DNA of 32,155 nt from JAWPMV01 sp038527215 (GTDB taxonomy: Bacteria; Bacteroidota; Bacteroidia; J057). Shown here one piece after another: positions 23,360 through 31,951 of this stretch. The stretch's first letter is position 1. Every line of letters begins with the position of its first letter. Both the position numbers and the translations under genes were made by a program. The stretch spans positions 1 to 32,155 of the forward strand of contig JBCBGC010000091.1 in NCBI GenBank assembly GCA_038527215.1. The letters run 5' to 3'. A model generated the notes under the pieces. It ran no database searches, had not been told where the DNA came from, and saw only the letters and a list, made by a program, of their open reading frames with translations.

Positions 23360-25003
23360 TTAGGGAGCAGTAGGAGGCAAGGGCTGGTCATATTTTTTCA
23401 TTACATCCCGGAAGCGGGCGTCTCCCATCAGGGTGTTGAAGGGGGCACTCGCCAGCGCCAAGTCGTTAAAGGTAAATCCTCGCTTTAGCACCGTTTCCAG
23501 GTGCTGATAAAATGCCTCTTTATCTCCTTCGAAGTATTTGATCTCTGCCAGGGTCAGGATACCGATTGCGGTGGTATCCCGGGCAAAGCCCTGGTTCAGG
23601 TATTGATAGGCTAGGGAAATTTCCTGTTGCTGGGCATATAAGCCTCCCAACTGAAAATAGGCTCGGGTGCTGTCTCCGCCCACTTCCAACGTGGCCTGTG
23701 CATAGCGAATTGCTTCCGGTATGTTGTTTACTACCTGATGGTAAGAACTCATGATGGCTTTTACATACCCACTGTAAGGATTGTAGGATTCCATGCGTTT
23801 CAATTCCTGATAAGCATATTCCAGATCACGTTTATACTGCAGTACGATGCCCATGCCATCCCAGGTACTGGGATTATCTGGTTCTCGTAAATAAGCGTCC
23901 TCCAGAAAGCCGACGGCCTTTTCCTCATCCCCCCAGTTATGGTGAATCCAGCCATGGTTCGTCACGATGAGTATATCCTCATCCTCCATGGCTTTGGCTT
24001 CTTCCATATGTTTATCTGCCATCGTCAGCTTGCCATCTCGGGCATAAGCCCAGGCCAAGCCAACCCGCCTCCAGGCATTTTGGGGGTCTAGCTGCACCAC
24101 TTTTTGGTGATATGCAATGGATTTTTGGGTGCTATCAAGCATCCCATAACAAGTAGCCAGGTTTAGATATCCCAGGGTAAAATTCGGATCGCGTTTAAGA
24201 GACCGGCGACTCCGATCCATGGAAGCCTCATAGTTTTCCTGGCGATATAGGAGCCGGGCCCAGGCGTGATACATCCAGGCGCTCTCTGCCTGATCATAGG
24301 TCCGCATATATTCGATGATTTCCAGCGCCTTTTTTTCCTGGTCAGTCTCGGCATAATACAGCGCCAGGCGGTAAGGGTCGGTTTTCTGTAAAAAAGCTTT
24401 AGCGGCTTGATCAATCAGGTGCTCTATGGCCTTATTAAGGCCGCGCGCATCTACGGGCTCAACAAGCGTCTGGACAGGAAGACCACTGATCCGTAGGGTG
24501 AGCTGTAAGCTACTATCCAGGCTGACCAATTCCCCAGATATCTGCTTAATGGGCCGCCCCAGCAGGCTTTTGAGACTCAAAATCGTAGATTTTACCGACA
24601 AGCCCAGCCCCAGAACCGCCACCTCCATTTCCGGTTTTTGGGCATCATTGACATAGGATTGATCGGCTTTGATGCTGCTTACCTCCTGCTTTAGCGCCAG
24701 GCCACGATCCAGAATCTGACTCACGAGGACCCTTCCATCCATGCCCCGATCCGCAAATTCCTGGGGTACGCTAAAGGGTTTGACGGTATAGGAATCATCC
24801 TGCAAGCCCACCAAAATCATGATAGCCAGGAGGATAATCAGCGTCATAGCGCCCGCTTTGATGAAGATCGAAAACCACAGCCCCACTTTGTGTTCCAACA
24901 AACTCAGTTTACGACGGTAAGCTTGCTTGCTGGCAGAAGCTTGCCCATTACTAGAGGCGGGTTGATCTGCGATGGCGGCTGGTTTGGAGGTTTTTGCAGA
25001 CAT
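23360..25003 (-). CDS. Membrane-anchored TPR-repeat protein
   Basis: A 547-aa protein with a ~40-residue polar N-terminal tail rich in Ala, Ser and Lys and one TM helix (~43-67, KAGAMTLIILLAIMILVGL). A region of about 120 residues of unknown fold follows (VAVLGLGLSVKSTILSLKSL), then at least six TPR-like repeats (~200-480) with phrases such as ALEIIEYMRTYDQAESAWMY, LGYLNLATCYGMLDSTQKSI and AYFQLGGLYAQQQEISLAYQ. It ends in a Pro-rich tail. It is likely an inner-membrane scaffold with the TPR domain in the periplasm (topology inferred from the basic residues before the TM). It lies 59 bp downstream of the spermidine-synthase-like gene on the same strand. I do not recognise a specific family and would not assign a partner. 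Confidence 0.88.
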   Translation of the reverse strand: MSAKTSKPAAIADQPASSNGQASASKQAYRRKLSLLEHKVGLWFSIFIKAGAMTLIILLAIMILVGLQDDSYTVKPFSVPQEFADRGMDGRVLVSQILDRGLALKQEVSSIKADQSYVNDAQKPEMEVAVLGLGLSVKSTILSLKSLLGRPIKQISGELVSLDSSLQLTLRISGLPVQTLVEPVDARGLNKAIEHLIDQAAKAFLQKTDPYRLALYYAETDQEKKALEIIEYMRTYDQAESAWMYHAWARLLYRQENYEASMDRSRRSLKRDPNFTLGYLNLATCYGMLDSTQKSIAYHQKVVQLDPQNAWRRVGLAWAYARDGKLTMADKHMEEAKAMEDEDILIVTNHGWIHHNWGDEEKAVGFLEDAYLREPDNPSTWDGMGIVLQYKRDLEYAYQELKRMESYNPYSGYVKAIMSSYHQVVNNIPEAIRYAQATLEVGGDSTRAYFQLGGLYAQQQEISLAYQYLNQGFARDTTAIGILTLAEIKYFEGDKEAFYQHLETVLKRGFTFNDLALASAPFNTLMGDARFRDVMKKYDQPLPPTAP

Positions 25004-25062
25004 AGGCGATCAGGATTGTGGAAAAAAGATACGCATGGCATGGCAAAAACGCCAAAGGAAGC

Positions 25063-26628
25063 CTACTGCCAGCGGTAAAAACTCTTCTCGTAGTACTGAA
25101 TCAGCTTTTGATTGTCAATTTCATTTAGCTCTACTGGAATCGGAGCCATGTCTTTCCCAAAGCTAAAAAGCCCGGGAACGACCTCTGGAGATAAGTATTT
25201 AAGCTGGAGGCTGGCTTCTTTTTCCCGAAGAAAATCCTGAACCAATTCAATGCCTGTTTCTACCATCAAGCTATCGGAGCCCGGGGGTAATTTCCCGGGA
25301 CTGTGGACAGCGAGATTGAAGCCCCACTGACCAAAAGAAGGTACATGTACCGTTAAGGGAAGGGTTTGAGCAAAAACATTCTTTAAGGTATGATGAATAC
25401 ACCAGAAGGCTTCCCGGGCAAAATAGGGCGATGTAGACTGGGTAATCACCACGCCTGCCACGGATAAGCGCTTTTTGAGCAACTGATAGAACTGCGTAGA
25501 ATATAGCTTGCCCAGGTCGGTATTATTAGGATCGGGTAAGTCGATCAGCATGACATCGAAAAAATCACTGCTTTCTTCAATAAACTTAAAAGCATCCTGA
25601 TTGACGACGCTTACCCTTGGATCAGTCATGGCACCTTGATTGAGGCGCTGAAAAACGGGATGTTCTGCCCCCAGTCGCGTCATCTCCGGATCGAGATCAA
25701 CGATGGTGATGTGTTTTACTTCCGGATACTTGAGCAGTTCCCGTGCAGCCAATCCATCTCCTCCCCCTAAAATGAGCACTTCAGATTTGGGGGCAGATAA
25801 GGCCATGGGAATATGTACCAGCGGTTCATGGTACCGATATTCGTCCCGGGAGGAAAACTGAATGTTCCCGTTGAGAAAAAGGCGGGTATCCTGATTGCGT
25901 TGGGTTACGACGATACGCTGATAGGTCGTCTGCCGGGTCATCATAATCTGGTCCCGGTAGAGGTACTTCTCAAAAAAATCGGTGATCTGGAAGGAGTAAA
26001 ACAGCCCGCCTATCAACAGCATGCCGGTAACCAGAATGGTGGCGGACAAGTCCTGGGTTTTTTTCAACTCTTTCCGGAACAAATAGACATTGAGGGCCGC
26101 TACCAGGAGGTTGAGTAAGCCAATGGCAAAAGCGGTGCGCATCATGCCCAGGAAAGGGAGCAGCAATAAAGGAAATGCTACAGAAGCCAGCAAAGAACCC
26201 AGATAATCAAAAGAGAGTACGCTGGCCATGGCATCTTTCAGGCTCTCCTCTTTGCTGACAATGCGGGTGAGAATGGGAATTTCCAGGCCGATCAAGGTGC
26301 CCAAAATAGAGATGAGCAGAAAAGCCATCAGGTAATAGTAGGGCGTGAGCGAATAAGCAAAATAGAGCAAAATGGCCGAGCTACCGCCTACGATGCTGAG
26401 CAAAATTTCGAAACGGATGAACCAGCGAAGCAGGCGGCGTTGGAAAAACCGGGACATCCAGGAGCCCAGCCCCATGAAGGAAAGAAAAAGGCCTATCACC
26501 AAAGAGAAGTGCAGAATGCTACTGCCCAGAAAATAACTGGAAATGCTGCTGATTAGCAATTCGTAAAGAATGCCGCAAATCGCAATGACAAATACGGAGA
26601 CGAGGAGGACCGGAATCTGACGGTTCAT
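25063..26628 (-). CDS. Membrane-anchored spermidine synthase-like protein
   Basis: A 521-aa two-part protein. Residues 1-~215 hold six or seven TM helices, with LGLGSWMSRFF-type loops and LIGLEIPILTRI, as in the membrane domain of bacterial polyamine aminopropyltransferases. Residues ~220-521 are an aminopropyltransferase domain: LFLNGNIQFSSRDEYRYHEPL, the cofactor motif ILGGGDGLAARELLKYP, IVDLDPEM, and DVMLIDLPDPNNTDLGKLYS with the catalytic-loop Asp. It would transfer an aminopropyl group from decarboxylated S-adenosylmethionine to a polyamine if active, but membrane-fused members are poorly characterised and may act on other amines. ATG 26628 lies 3 bp after the M48 protease stop, so they are co-transcribed. 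Confidence 0.92.
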   Translation of the reverse strand: MNRQIPVLLVSVFVIAICGILYELLISSISSYFLGSSILHFSLVIGLFLSFMGLGSWMSRFFQRRLLRWFIRFEILLSIVGGSSAILLYFAYSLTPYYYLMAFLLISILGTLIGLEIPILTRIVSKEESLKDAMASVLSFDYLGSLLASVAFPLLLLPFLGMMRTAFAIGLLNLLVAALNVYLFRKELKKTQDLSATILVTGMLLIGGLFYSFQITDFFEKYLYRDQIMMTRQTTYQRIVVTQRNQDTRLFLNGNIQFSSRDEYRYHEPLVHIPMALSAPKSEVLILGGGDGLAARELLKYPEVKHITIVDLDPEMTRLGAEHPVFQRLNQGAMTDPRVSVVNQDAFKFIEESSDFFDVMLIDLPDPNNTDLGKLYSTQFYQLLKKRLSVAGVVITQSTSPYFAREAFWCIHHTLKNVFAQTLPLTVHVPSFGQWGFNLAVHSPGKLPPGSDSLMVETGIELVQDFLREKEASLQLKYLSPEVVPGLFSFGKDMAPIPVELNEIDNQKLIQYYEKSFYRWQ

Positions 26629-26631
26629 GAA

Positions 26632-28815
26632 CTAGTTTTTCCCTTGCTTCAATTGAAAGATCAAATCATAGGTGGCAGAGTTTAAAACATCTCTGTGATC
26701 TTTCATTTTTAACCACTTGGGGTAAAGTAAGAGATTTTTGCCCGTTTTCAAGTCATATACCATGGTATAAAGCAAGGTATCATGGTTGGGCGTGGCGACA
26801 TACCAAAGGGAATAAGGCAGGATCACCGGGAGTAAGATGCCAGAAAGCATCACCAGGGCTTTGCCACTGCGGGCCTGGGTCATAGAAACGCCTCCCGTCC
26901 AAACGAAAGTGGAGGTGCCGTATTTTTTGGTGAGTTGCTGGACTTCTTCGTGAAGAATGCTCACCATTTCCAGCCCATCGTGCTCGCTGATTTGGTTGAC
27001 CCACTCATTGAGTAAGACGACATCCTGGAAGATGCGAATATCTTCTCGCTTCAGGTAATGGGTACTCAGCATCTGGTAATTTAAGCCGAGCTGCCCTGCG
27101 TGTTGTTTGAGCAGTTGGATATACTGACCTTCAGCTTCCGCAGAGGCGATGTATTCCACTTTCCGCTTTTTACGTTCGTCGAGGTGCTGAAAATAGGGAT
27201 CCACGAAAACCACATTGTCGAGTCCGAGATTATAGCCTTTTAAGGCTTTTTGACTACGATCCCTTAAGGTATTGCCGGGAGGGTCAAAGGTCTGCTGGTC
27301 CCGAACCCGCGCATTTTCTACCCGGGCTTTGGCCCAGGCTTCTGTCATCTGTTGACGGAAGGCGGAATCTGTCATCATCTCCCGGAGGGCTTGCTGCCAG
27401 AATCCTGAAACTTCACCGGGACGCGCATCTTTTCCTGGCAGAAAGCGATCCAGACCATCGAGATAATATTTGCCCATTTCCATCATCAGGTCCTGCCCCA
27501 TCAATTCCAACTCAACGTCTTGTGGAAATGCCTGGTGTACCTTCCAGATATAGCTCAGAGCCAGCATGCTCAGTTCCTCATCTTTGAGTTTTTCTACCAT
27601 CTGAGAAACCAAACGGGCGGGCCCGATCAGATACCCAAAATCCTGGTGAACATCCCAGAGCTTCCCACTGTTGGCATATTTGGCCAGCCCATATAAACTT
27701 TGAGCGATGATTTTTTTCAGAAAAAGGCTTTCCGGATCATCCTGCAGTAACAGATAGGCGGTATAGATCGCAAGCTCATAGCGCTTCTCGGAAAGATGAA
27801 GAAAGCAGGATTCATAGCGGGCGATTTTCTGCACATTTCGGAAGTGCCTTTCGCCCAGCAGCCATCGATATCCCTCGGTCTGAGCAGGCATATCTTCGAT
27901 GATGCGTCGCAGGATTTCTTTTCGGTCATCCGGTTGAGGATGGGTAGATTGATCCGTATCGGTTAGCAGGGTTTCCTCTTTGATCAACGGAATACTGTCG
28001 GGAAGGAACTGATCTTCTGGTAAGCTTAAATGGGTGGAATTGAGAAAATCTGGTTCAAATTCTTTCTCTCCGAAAGGACGAGCGGATCGAGCCAGGACAT
28101 CAAAGGCCGTGACAGCCGCTTCTAACTGATAGCCCGTGGTCCGAAATAATTCAAGGCCGATTAGGTCGGCTTCCTGTTCTTTTTCCCGGCTGTACTGATT
28201 CTTTGCGGTTAAAATCCCCTCCAATGGTTGGCGTTGAAAGAGGGTTTGCTTCTCGTTTTCCAGGCGCTTGCCTTCGAGGAAGACGTCCAGCGGATGCTTT
28301 TTGATATAATGGCTGATCTCGTGGCAGAGGACAAAAGCCAACTGCGCCTCGTTGTCCAGGTGGGCGAACAGGCCCATATTGACCAGAATCAACCCATTAT
28401 TGGTGGTAAAGGCATTGACAGAGGGAGACTTGATCACATAAATGCGGAGCGCTTTCCGGAGAGCCGGACGATGGCGCAGGATATGATCCGCGATTTGGTT
28501 GATATATCGGGAAAGACTGTCCTGAAAGAGGACCCTGCCACTCAGGAGCAATTGGTTGATGAAGTAATAGCTTTCCTGATAAAAGGCCTCCTTGGCTTTG
28601 CGGGTGGATTTATCATCCAGCACATTGCTCTCCTGCTCTGTCCTATATTGATCAGAAAAGGAGCGTAAAAAATCCTTGGGGATGCTCCCTTCTGCTCTGA
28701 GTCGCCGATAGCGGTCAAAGTCCTGCCCGTGCAAGTTTGATACCTCTCCTAGTCCCGAAATGAGGATACCGAGCAAGCAAAAGAAAATGAGCTTATTCCG
28801 TTTTACGCCAAACAT
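26632..28815 (-). CDS. M48 family metalloprotease, BepA-like with long C-terminal extension
   Basis: A 727-aa secreted or periplasmic protease. The N-terminal signal is MFGVKRNKLIFFCLLGILIS. The M48 domain (~75-235) has the zinc motif HEISH (165-169) and the third ligand in SREKEQEAD (Glu213). The extension (~330-727) is helical with TPR-like character (AIYTAYLLLQDDPESLFLKK), ending in a possible TM (LVMLSGILLPVILPYSLWYV) and a short tail. Peptidases of this type degrade or assist assembly of outer-membrane proteins. It is nearly twice the length of E. coli BepA/LoiP, and the C-terminal half does not look like a known domain to me. ATG 28815 gives a full signal sequence. It is the first gene of the tight M48-SpeE-TPR group. 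Confidence 0.92.
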   Translation of the reverse strand: MFGVKRNKLIFFCLLGILISGLGEVSNLHGQDFDRYRRLRAEGSIPKDFLRSFSDQYRTEQESNVLDDKSTRKAKEAFYQESYYFINQLLLSGRVLFQDSLSRYINQIADHILRHRPALRKALRIYVIKSPSVNAFTTNNGLILVNMGLFAHLDNEAQLAFVLCHEISHYIKKHPLDVFLEGKRLENEKQTLFQRQPLEGILTAKNQYSREKEQEADLIGLELFRTTGYQLEAAVTAFDVLARSARPFGEKEFEPDFLNSTHLSLPEDQFLPDSIPLIKEETLLTDTDQSTHPQPDDRKEILRRIIEDMPAQTEGYRWLLGERHFRNVQKIARYESCFLHLSEKRYELAIYTAYLLLQDDPESLFLKKIIAQSLYGLAKYANSGKLWDVHQDFGYLIGPARLVSQMVEKLKDEELSMLALSYIWKVHQAFPQDVELELMGQDLMMEMGKYYLDGLDRFLPGKDARPGEVSGFWQQALREMMTDSAFRQQMTEAWAKARVENARVRDQQTFDPPGNTLRDRSQKALKGYNLGLDNVVFVDPYFQHLDERKKRKVEYIASAEAEGQYIQLLKQHAGQLGLNYQMLSTHYLKREDIRIFQDVVLLNEWVNQISEHDGLEMVSILHEEVQQLTKKYGTSTFVWTGGVSMTQARSGKALVMLSGILLPVILPYSLWYVATPNHDTLLYTMVYDLKTGKNLLLYPKWLKMKDHRDVLNSATYDLIFQLKQGKN

Positions 28816-28902
28816 GAAGAGGGTAAGGAAATTGAGGCTGCTTAATATTCACGTAAAATACAGGACTTTATTGAGTGCCAGGAAGAAAATCCTGTTGAGA
28901 CC

Positions 28903-29382
28903 TTACTTACACTCGTTCACCACTCGATTTACTTCAAATGCCACCTCCGAAGCTGCAGGCTTGGCAATAGATACCATCTGGAAAGGCTGGGTAATCGCCA
29001 TGGTCGTCAGGCAGTTGGAGCCTGGGACAGTATGAGTAACCTTCACTTTGAGCAGGGAGCCCTCTTCGGCTACTTCCGCAACGGATACATTATAGCCTCC
29101 ATTAGATTGAGTGCCCATGAAGACGGCGATGATGGCTTGGGTGGCAAAGTCTATGTCTGGCATCTTGGGCGCAGGCATTTGATTTTTCCCGTAGGTTTCC
29201 CACATGGACTGAAAAGTTTCAAGATCCCGAATCAAGAGGTTTTGGGCTTTTTCTATGCCGCACATTTCTCCTTTCATCAGGACGGTGGTCTGCATGGGTT
29301 GAGAGGAGGAACCAGATTGCTGGCTTTTGCAGGCAGATAATCCGATAAGGCTGCCCAGGCAGATCATAATAAGATATCGCAT
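28903..29382 (-). CDS. Lipoprotein with PrcB-type C-terminal domain
   Basis: A 159-aa predicted lipoprotein: the signal MRYLIMICLGSLIGLSAC has its lipobox cysteine at residue 18. Residues ~75-150 (DFATQAIIAVFMGTQSNGGY ... KVKVTHTVPGSN ... PFQMVSIAK) match the PrcB C-terminal domain, found in a Treponema protein that associates with a dentilisin protease. The family is small and acts on the cell surface or in the periplasm. It is encoded 87 bp upstream of the M48 protease gene on the same strand, so a protease-partner role is attractive but unproven. Confidence 0.85.
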   Translation of the reverse strand: MRYLIMICLGSLIGLSACKSQQSGSSSQPMQTTVLMKGEMCGIEKAQNLLIRDLETFQSMWETYGKNQMPAPKMPDIDFATQAIIAVFMGTQSNGGYNVSVAEVAEEGSLLKVKVTHTVPGSNCLTTMAITQPFQMVSIAKPAASEVAFEVNRVVNECK

Positions 29383-29429
29383 GGAATTGATAATTTGCTA
29401 TAAAAATATACGAAAACCCCGGCAATAAA

Positions 29430-29735
29430 TCAGAGGCGTTTTAGCAGGGTTCTAAAGGCTACCACCTTGTCCCTATAGCGGTCGCTATGATCCTTTTTAA
29501 GGGCTGGTGCATCTTTCGCCTGATACTGCTGATATTCATAAATGGAAGGAAGCAGGTATTGAATATTGTAAGTAAAAGTACCAGGTTCAGGCGCAGGGTC
29601 CAACAAACGCTGTATGGTGTAGGATTCAAAAAAACCCGTGGCCATCACCTCGGGAATATGTTTTTCGGTCATCCAATCCAGCCAATCATCATGAACTGAT
29701 GCCTCAACGGTAGCAGAAACGCTGTAAACAATCAT
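29430..29735 (-). CDS. DUF4286 family protein
   Basis: A 101-aa protein matching the short DUF4286 family by eye: MIVYSVSATVEASVHDDWLDWM with TEKHIPEVMATGFFESYTIQ and a C-terminal KVVAFRTLLKRL. It has an alpha/beta ferredoxin-like look and no signal or membrane segment. The function is unknown; small proteins of this type (ABM-fold monooxygenase-like) are common in Bacteroidota. ATG 29735 is used; a TTG at 29747 would add only four residues. It is divergent from the HsdR-N-like gene, with 77 bp between the starts, and lies 47 bp upstream of the PrcB-like lipoprotein. Confidence 0.85.
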   Translation of the reverse strand: MIVYSVSATVEASVHDDWLDWMTEKHIPEVMATGFFESYTIQRLLDPAPEPGTFTYNIQYLLPSIYEYQQYQAKDAPALKKDHSDRYRDKVVAFRTLLKRL

Positions 29736-29812
29736 AAAGGAAATCAACTGATTATTTTTCTCTTTAACCAGTAAAAGTTAGAAAATGATTGCGGAATGAT
29801 CGACTTTGCAGC

Positions 29813-30247
29813 ATGAGTTGGATTTTTCGCCCCTACCCTATCCCGCGTGAAACCATCGATGGCCAGGAGAAAATCTGGGACATCGTGCGTAAGCGCTGGT
29901 TTGTCAGTCAACCGGAGGAAGAAGTCCGCCAGCATGTGCTGCATTTTCTGGCGCAGGACAAGGGGATACCCCTCAGTCGGATTGGGGTAGAAAAAGAAAT
30001 CCGTTATCAGCAGCTCCGAAAGCGTTTTGACATTGTGGTATTTGACCGATCGGGCAAACCCTTCCTTTTGATTGAATGCAAAGCCCCTGAAGTACCGATT
30101 AATCAAAATACCCTCAATCAGATCGCCCGCTACAATGTCAACCTTCAGGCGCCTCATCTTCTGCTTACCAATGGCCACCAGTGGTTGGTGTTCTCTTTAC
30201 AAGCCGACGGTACCTATCAACATCAGGAAAGCGGCTGGTACGAGTAA
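29813..30247 (+). CDS. Stand-alone HsdR N-terminal-type (PD-(D/E)XK) protein
   Basis: A 144-aa protein consisting of a type I restriction enzyme R-subunit N-terminal domain only. RYQQLRKRFDIVVFDRSGKP has Asp73, and LLIECKAPEVP has Glu88 and Lys90, the D...ExK nuclease core; the tail NQIARYNVNLQAPHLLLTNG is typical. There is no helicase domain and no HsdM or HsdS gene nearby, so this is not a restriction system. Such orphan copies are common in Bacteroidota and are often described near DNA polymerase III delta; holA is not in the window. ATG 29813 (MSWIFRPYPIPRE) fits the family. It converges with the serine hydrolase gene, with 2 bp between the stops. Confidence 0.88.
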   Translation: MSWIFRPYPIPRETIDGQEKIWDIVRKRWFVSQPEEEVRQHVLHFLAQDKGIPLSRIGVEKEIRYQQLRKRFDIVVFDRSGKPFLLIECKAPEVPINQNTLNQIARYNVNLQAPHLLLTNGHQWLVFSLQADGTYQHQESGWYE

Positions 30248-30249
30248 AC

Positions 30250-31743
30250 TTATTCATTTTTTCGGGTAAAAGTCCTGCCCCAGATGTCCAGGCTTTGCAC
30301 CTTGCCTACGGCATCCAGATGGAAGTTAAGGAGTGATTGGCCGTTCCAGGCTTTTTTCCAACTGCCATAAAAAGTATCGTAATGCCAGTGGGTGGCAGTG
30401 AGAACATTAATCGGAGAAAAAGTTAAGATCAGACTGTCTCCCGTGGCCACAACTTCTGCCTCACCCCATAGCTCATGCGTATAGGTGCCGGCATACTCGG
30501 ACAAGGCCAATGAGGGACGGGTATCTGGGACGCGCTGTGCCTGAAGGCGCATATCAGCTAGCTTTCTCCCGATCTTTTTCCCTTGTTCAATTTCCAGGAT
30601 CTTCTGGCTCCAATCGGTGTTTCCGAGTTCCAGAAGCAGGTCGAACGTTTTATACATTAATGCATGTCTGACTTCTGCGTGATCCAAATTAGCCATCACA
30701 TACACCCCAATGCCTTCTTCCCGAATCAAGCCGGCAATGGCTACCATTCCCGCCAGGCTCCCGGTATGAAAGTCTACCTGTCGGCCATGATAATCATGCT
30801 GAAACCAGCCCAGCCCGTAACTGGTCCAATGCGGATGGGATAAGCGGGCCGTGGCGTAGAAGCGTTCGTAAGGAATCAGGGTATGCGGACGAAAAAGCTC
30901 ACGATAGCTGGCCGCACTCAATAGCCGCTCTCCATTTACCTTGGCTGAGTCGAGTAAAAAAGTCAACCATTTGCCCATATCCTCAACGTTGGACCACATT
31001 GAACCGGCTGGTCCAATCTGGTCGGCATCGGTATGCTGGATCACGCTCAGGCTATCGTCTATGAAGTCATGCGGGGAGGAATAGCTTTCAAGATCCGTGA
31101 CATAGCTAAGGTATGGATAGGTGGAATTCATGCCCAGCGGTTGGTAAATCTTTTCCCGCATAAAAGCCGCCCAGGGCTGGCCGCTGACGGCTTCTATCAC
31201 TTGGCCCGCCACCAGAAACATCAGATTCTGATAAGTATAGCCCGCTCGAAAAGAGTACCCAGGCGGGATAAAACGCATCCTGCGCATGATTTCATCAGAA
31301 TCATACTGCTGCATGGTCCACAGAAAGTCTGCATTTCCCAATCCGGCCCGATGGCAAAGCAAATCCCGCACCCGGACCTCTCGGGTGACATAGGGATCCT
31401 GAAGTTGGAAACCAGGCAGATGGTCGATCACCCGATCGTCCCAGGATAGCTTTCCCTGGTCGACCAGCAAGCCTATCCCAAAAGCCGTAAAGGCTTTGGT
31501 AGTGCTGGCACAGAGGAATAAACTTTGAGGACTTACCGAATCCGTGGTGCCCAGCGTCAGAACTCCATAACCCTGCGAAAACAGCACTTCCCCATCTTTA
31601 ACCACGGTGATGGCCAGGCCAGGAATTTGCCAGTCCTGGACAGCCTGGGCCGTGTAGGCATGCATTTTTTGTGCGAAATCGTCCTGAGCAGCCAAACCCA
31701 GGGAGAGGAAGAGGAGGGCAAATAAAGATATTCGTTTCATCAT
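30250..31743 (-). CDS. Secreted serine hydrolase, class C beta-lactamase fold with C-terminal lipocalin-like domain
   Basis: A 497-aa protein with the signal peptide MMKRISLFALLFLSLGLAAQ. The beta-lactamase-fold domain (~25-375) has Ser80-x-x-Lys83 (ASTTKAF), Tyr171-Gln-Asn173 (YQN) and His326-Thr-Gly328 (HTG), the three active-site motifs of class C lactamases and DD-peptidase-like esterases. LCHRAGLG and AGYTYQNLMF are also typical. The C-terminal ~110 residues (SLALSEYAGTYTHELWGEAE) match the DUF3471 lipocalin-like domain. Such proteins act as peptidases or esterases on D-amino-acid peptides; beta-lactam hydrolysis is not implied. ATG 31743 or 31740 are both possible, differing by one Met. 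It is a single leftward gene with 208 bp to the divergent YiaA-type gene. Confidence 0.93.
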   Translation of the reverse strand: MMKRISLFALLFLSLGLAAQDDFAQKMHAYTAQAVQDWQIPGLAITVVKDGEVLFSQGYGVLTLGTTDSVSPQSLFLCASTTKAFTAFGIGLLVDQGKLSWDDRVIDHLPGFQLQDPYVTREVRVRDLLCHRAGLGNADFLWTMQQYDSDEIMRRMRFIPPGYSFRAGYTYQNLMFLVAGQVIEAVSGQPWAAFMREKIYQPLGMNSTYPYLSYVTDLESYSSPHDFIDDSLSVIQHTDADQIGPAGSMWSNVEDMGKWLTFLLDSAKVNGERLLSAASYRELFRPHTLIPYERFYATARLSHPHWTSYGLGWFQHDYHGRQVDFHTGSLAGMVAIAGLIREEGIGVYVMANLDHAEVRHALMYKTFDLLLELGNTDWSQKILEIEQGKKIGRKLADMRLQAQRVPDTRPSLALSEYAGTYTHELWGEAEVVATGDSLILTFSPINVLTATHWHYDTFYGSWKKAWNGQSLLNFHLDAVGKVQSLDIWGRTFTRKNE

Positions 31744-31843
31744 GGGAGCATTTGTTCAACTGAAACTAAGGATTCTGACCGCCCAGCCCAAATGAGGAGA
31801 AAGAGAAGTTTTCTAAAGTCTGTTTTTCCAGCGGCTAATCATA

Positions 31844-31869
31844 AAAATTAGGCCTTGAGGCCCAATTTT
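31844..31869. promoter_or_regulatory. Palindrome in the divergent serine hydrolase/YiaA-like intergenic region
   Basis: AAAATT-A-GGCC-TTGA-GGCC-C-AATTTT: 6-bp and 4-bp arms broken by one A/C mismatch, with a 4-base loop, near the middle of the 208-bp divergent region. It could be an operator or a weak hairpin terminator. No further support is visible. Confidence 0.25.
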
Positions 31870-31951
31870 ATACAACACCCGATGTCTTTCTGCGTCAAAT
31901 CGCCGGAAACGCGCTTAAAAATCCTCCGTTTAGCCAAGAAACACGAAAACT

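Noticed and set aside
24568..24582. TTTTGAGACTCAAAA palindrome resembling the 19-bp operator
   Set aside because: It lies inside the coding sequence of the TPR protein, codes for normal residues there, and has the half-sites in the wrong order and spacing.
29813..30247. Type I restriction-modification system
   Set aside because: Only the N-terminal domain of HsdR is present, with no helicase, HsdM or HsdS gene in the neighbourhood.
30250..31743. Antibiotic-resistance beta-lactamase
   Set aside because: The SxxK, YxN and HTG motifs belong to a broad serine hydrolase family; the HTG and the DUF3471 tail point to an esterase/peptidase rather than a resistance enzyme.
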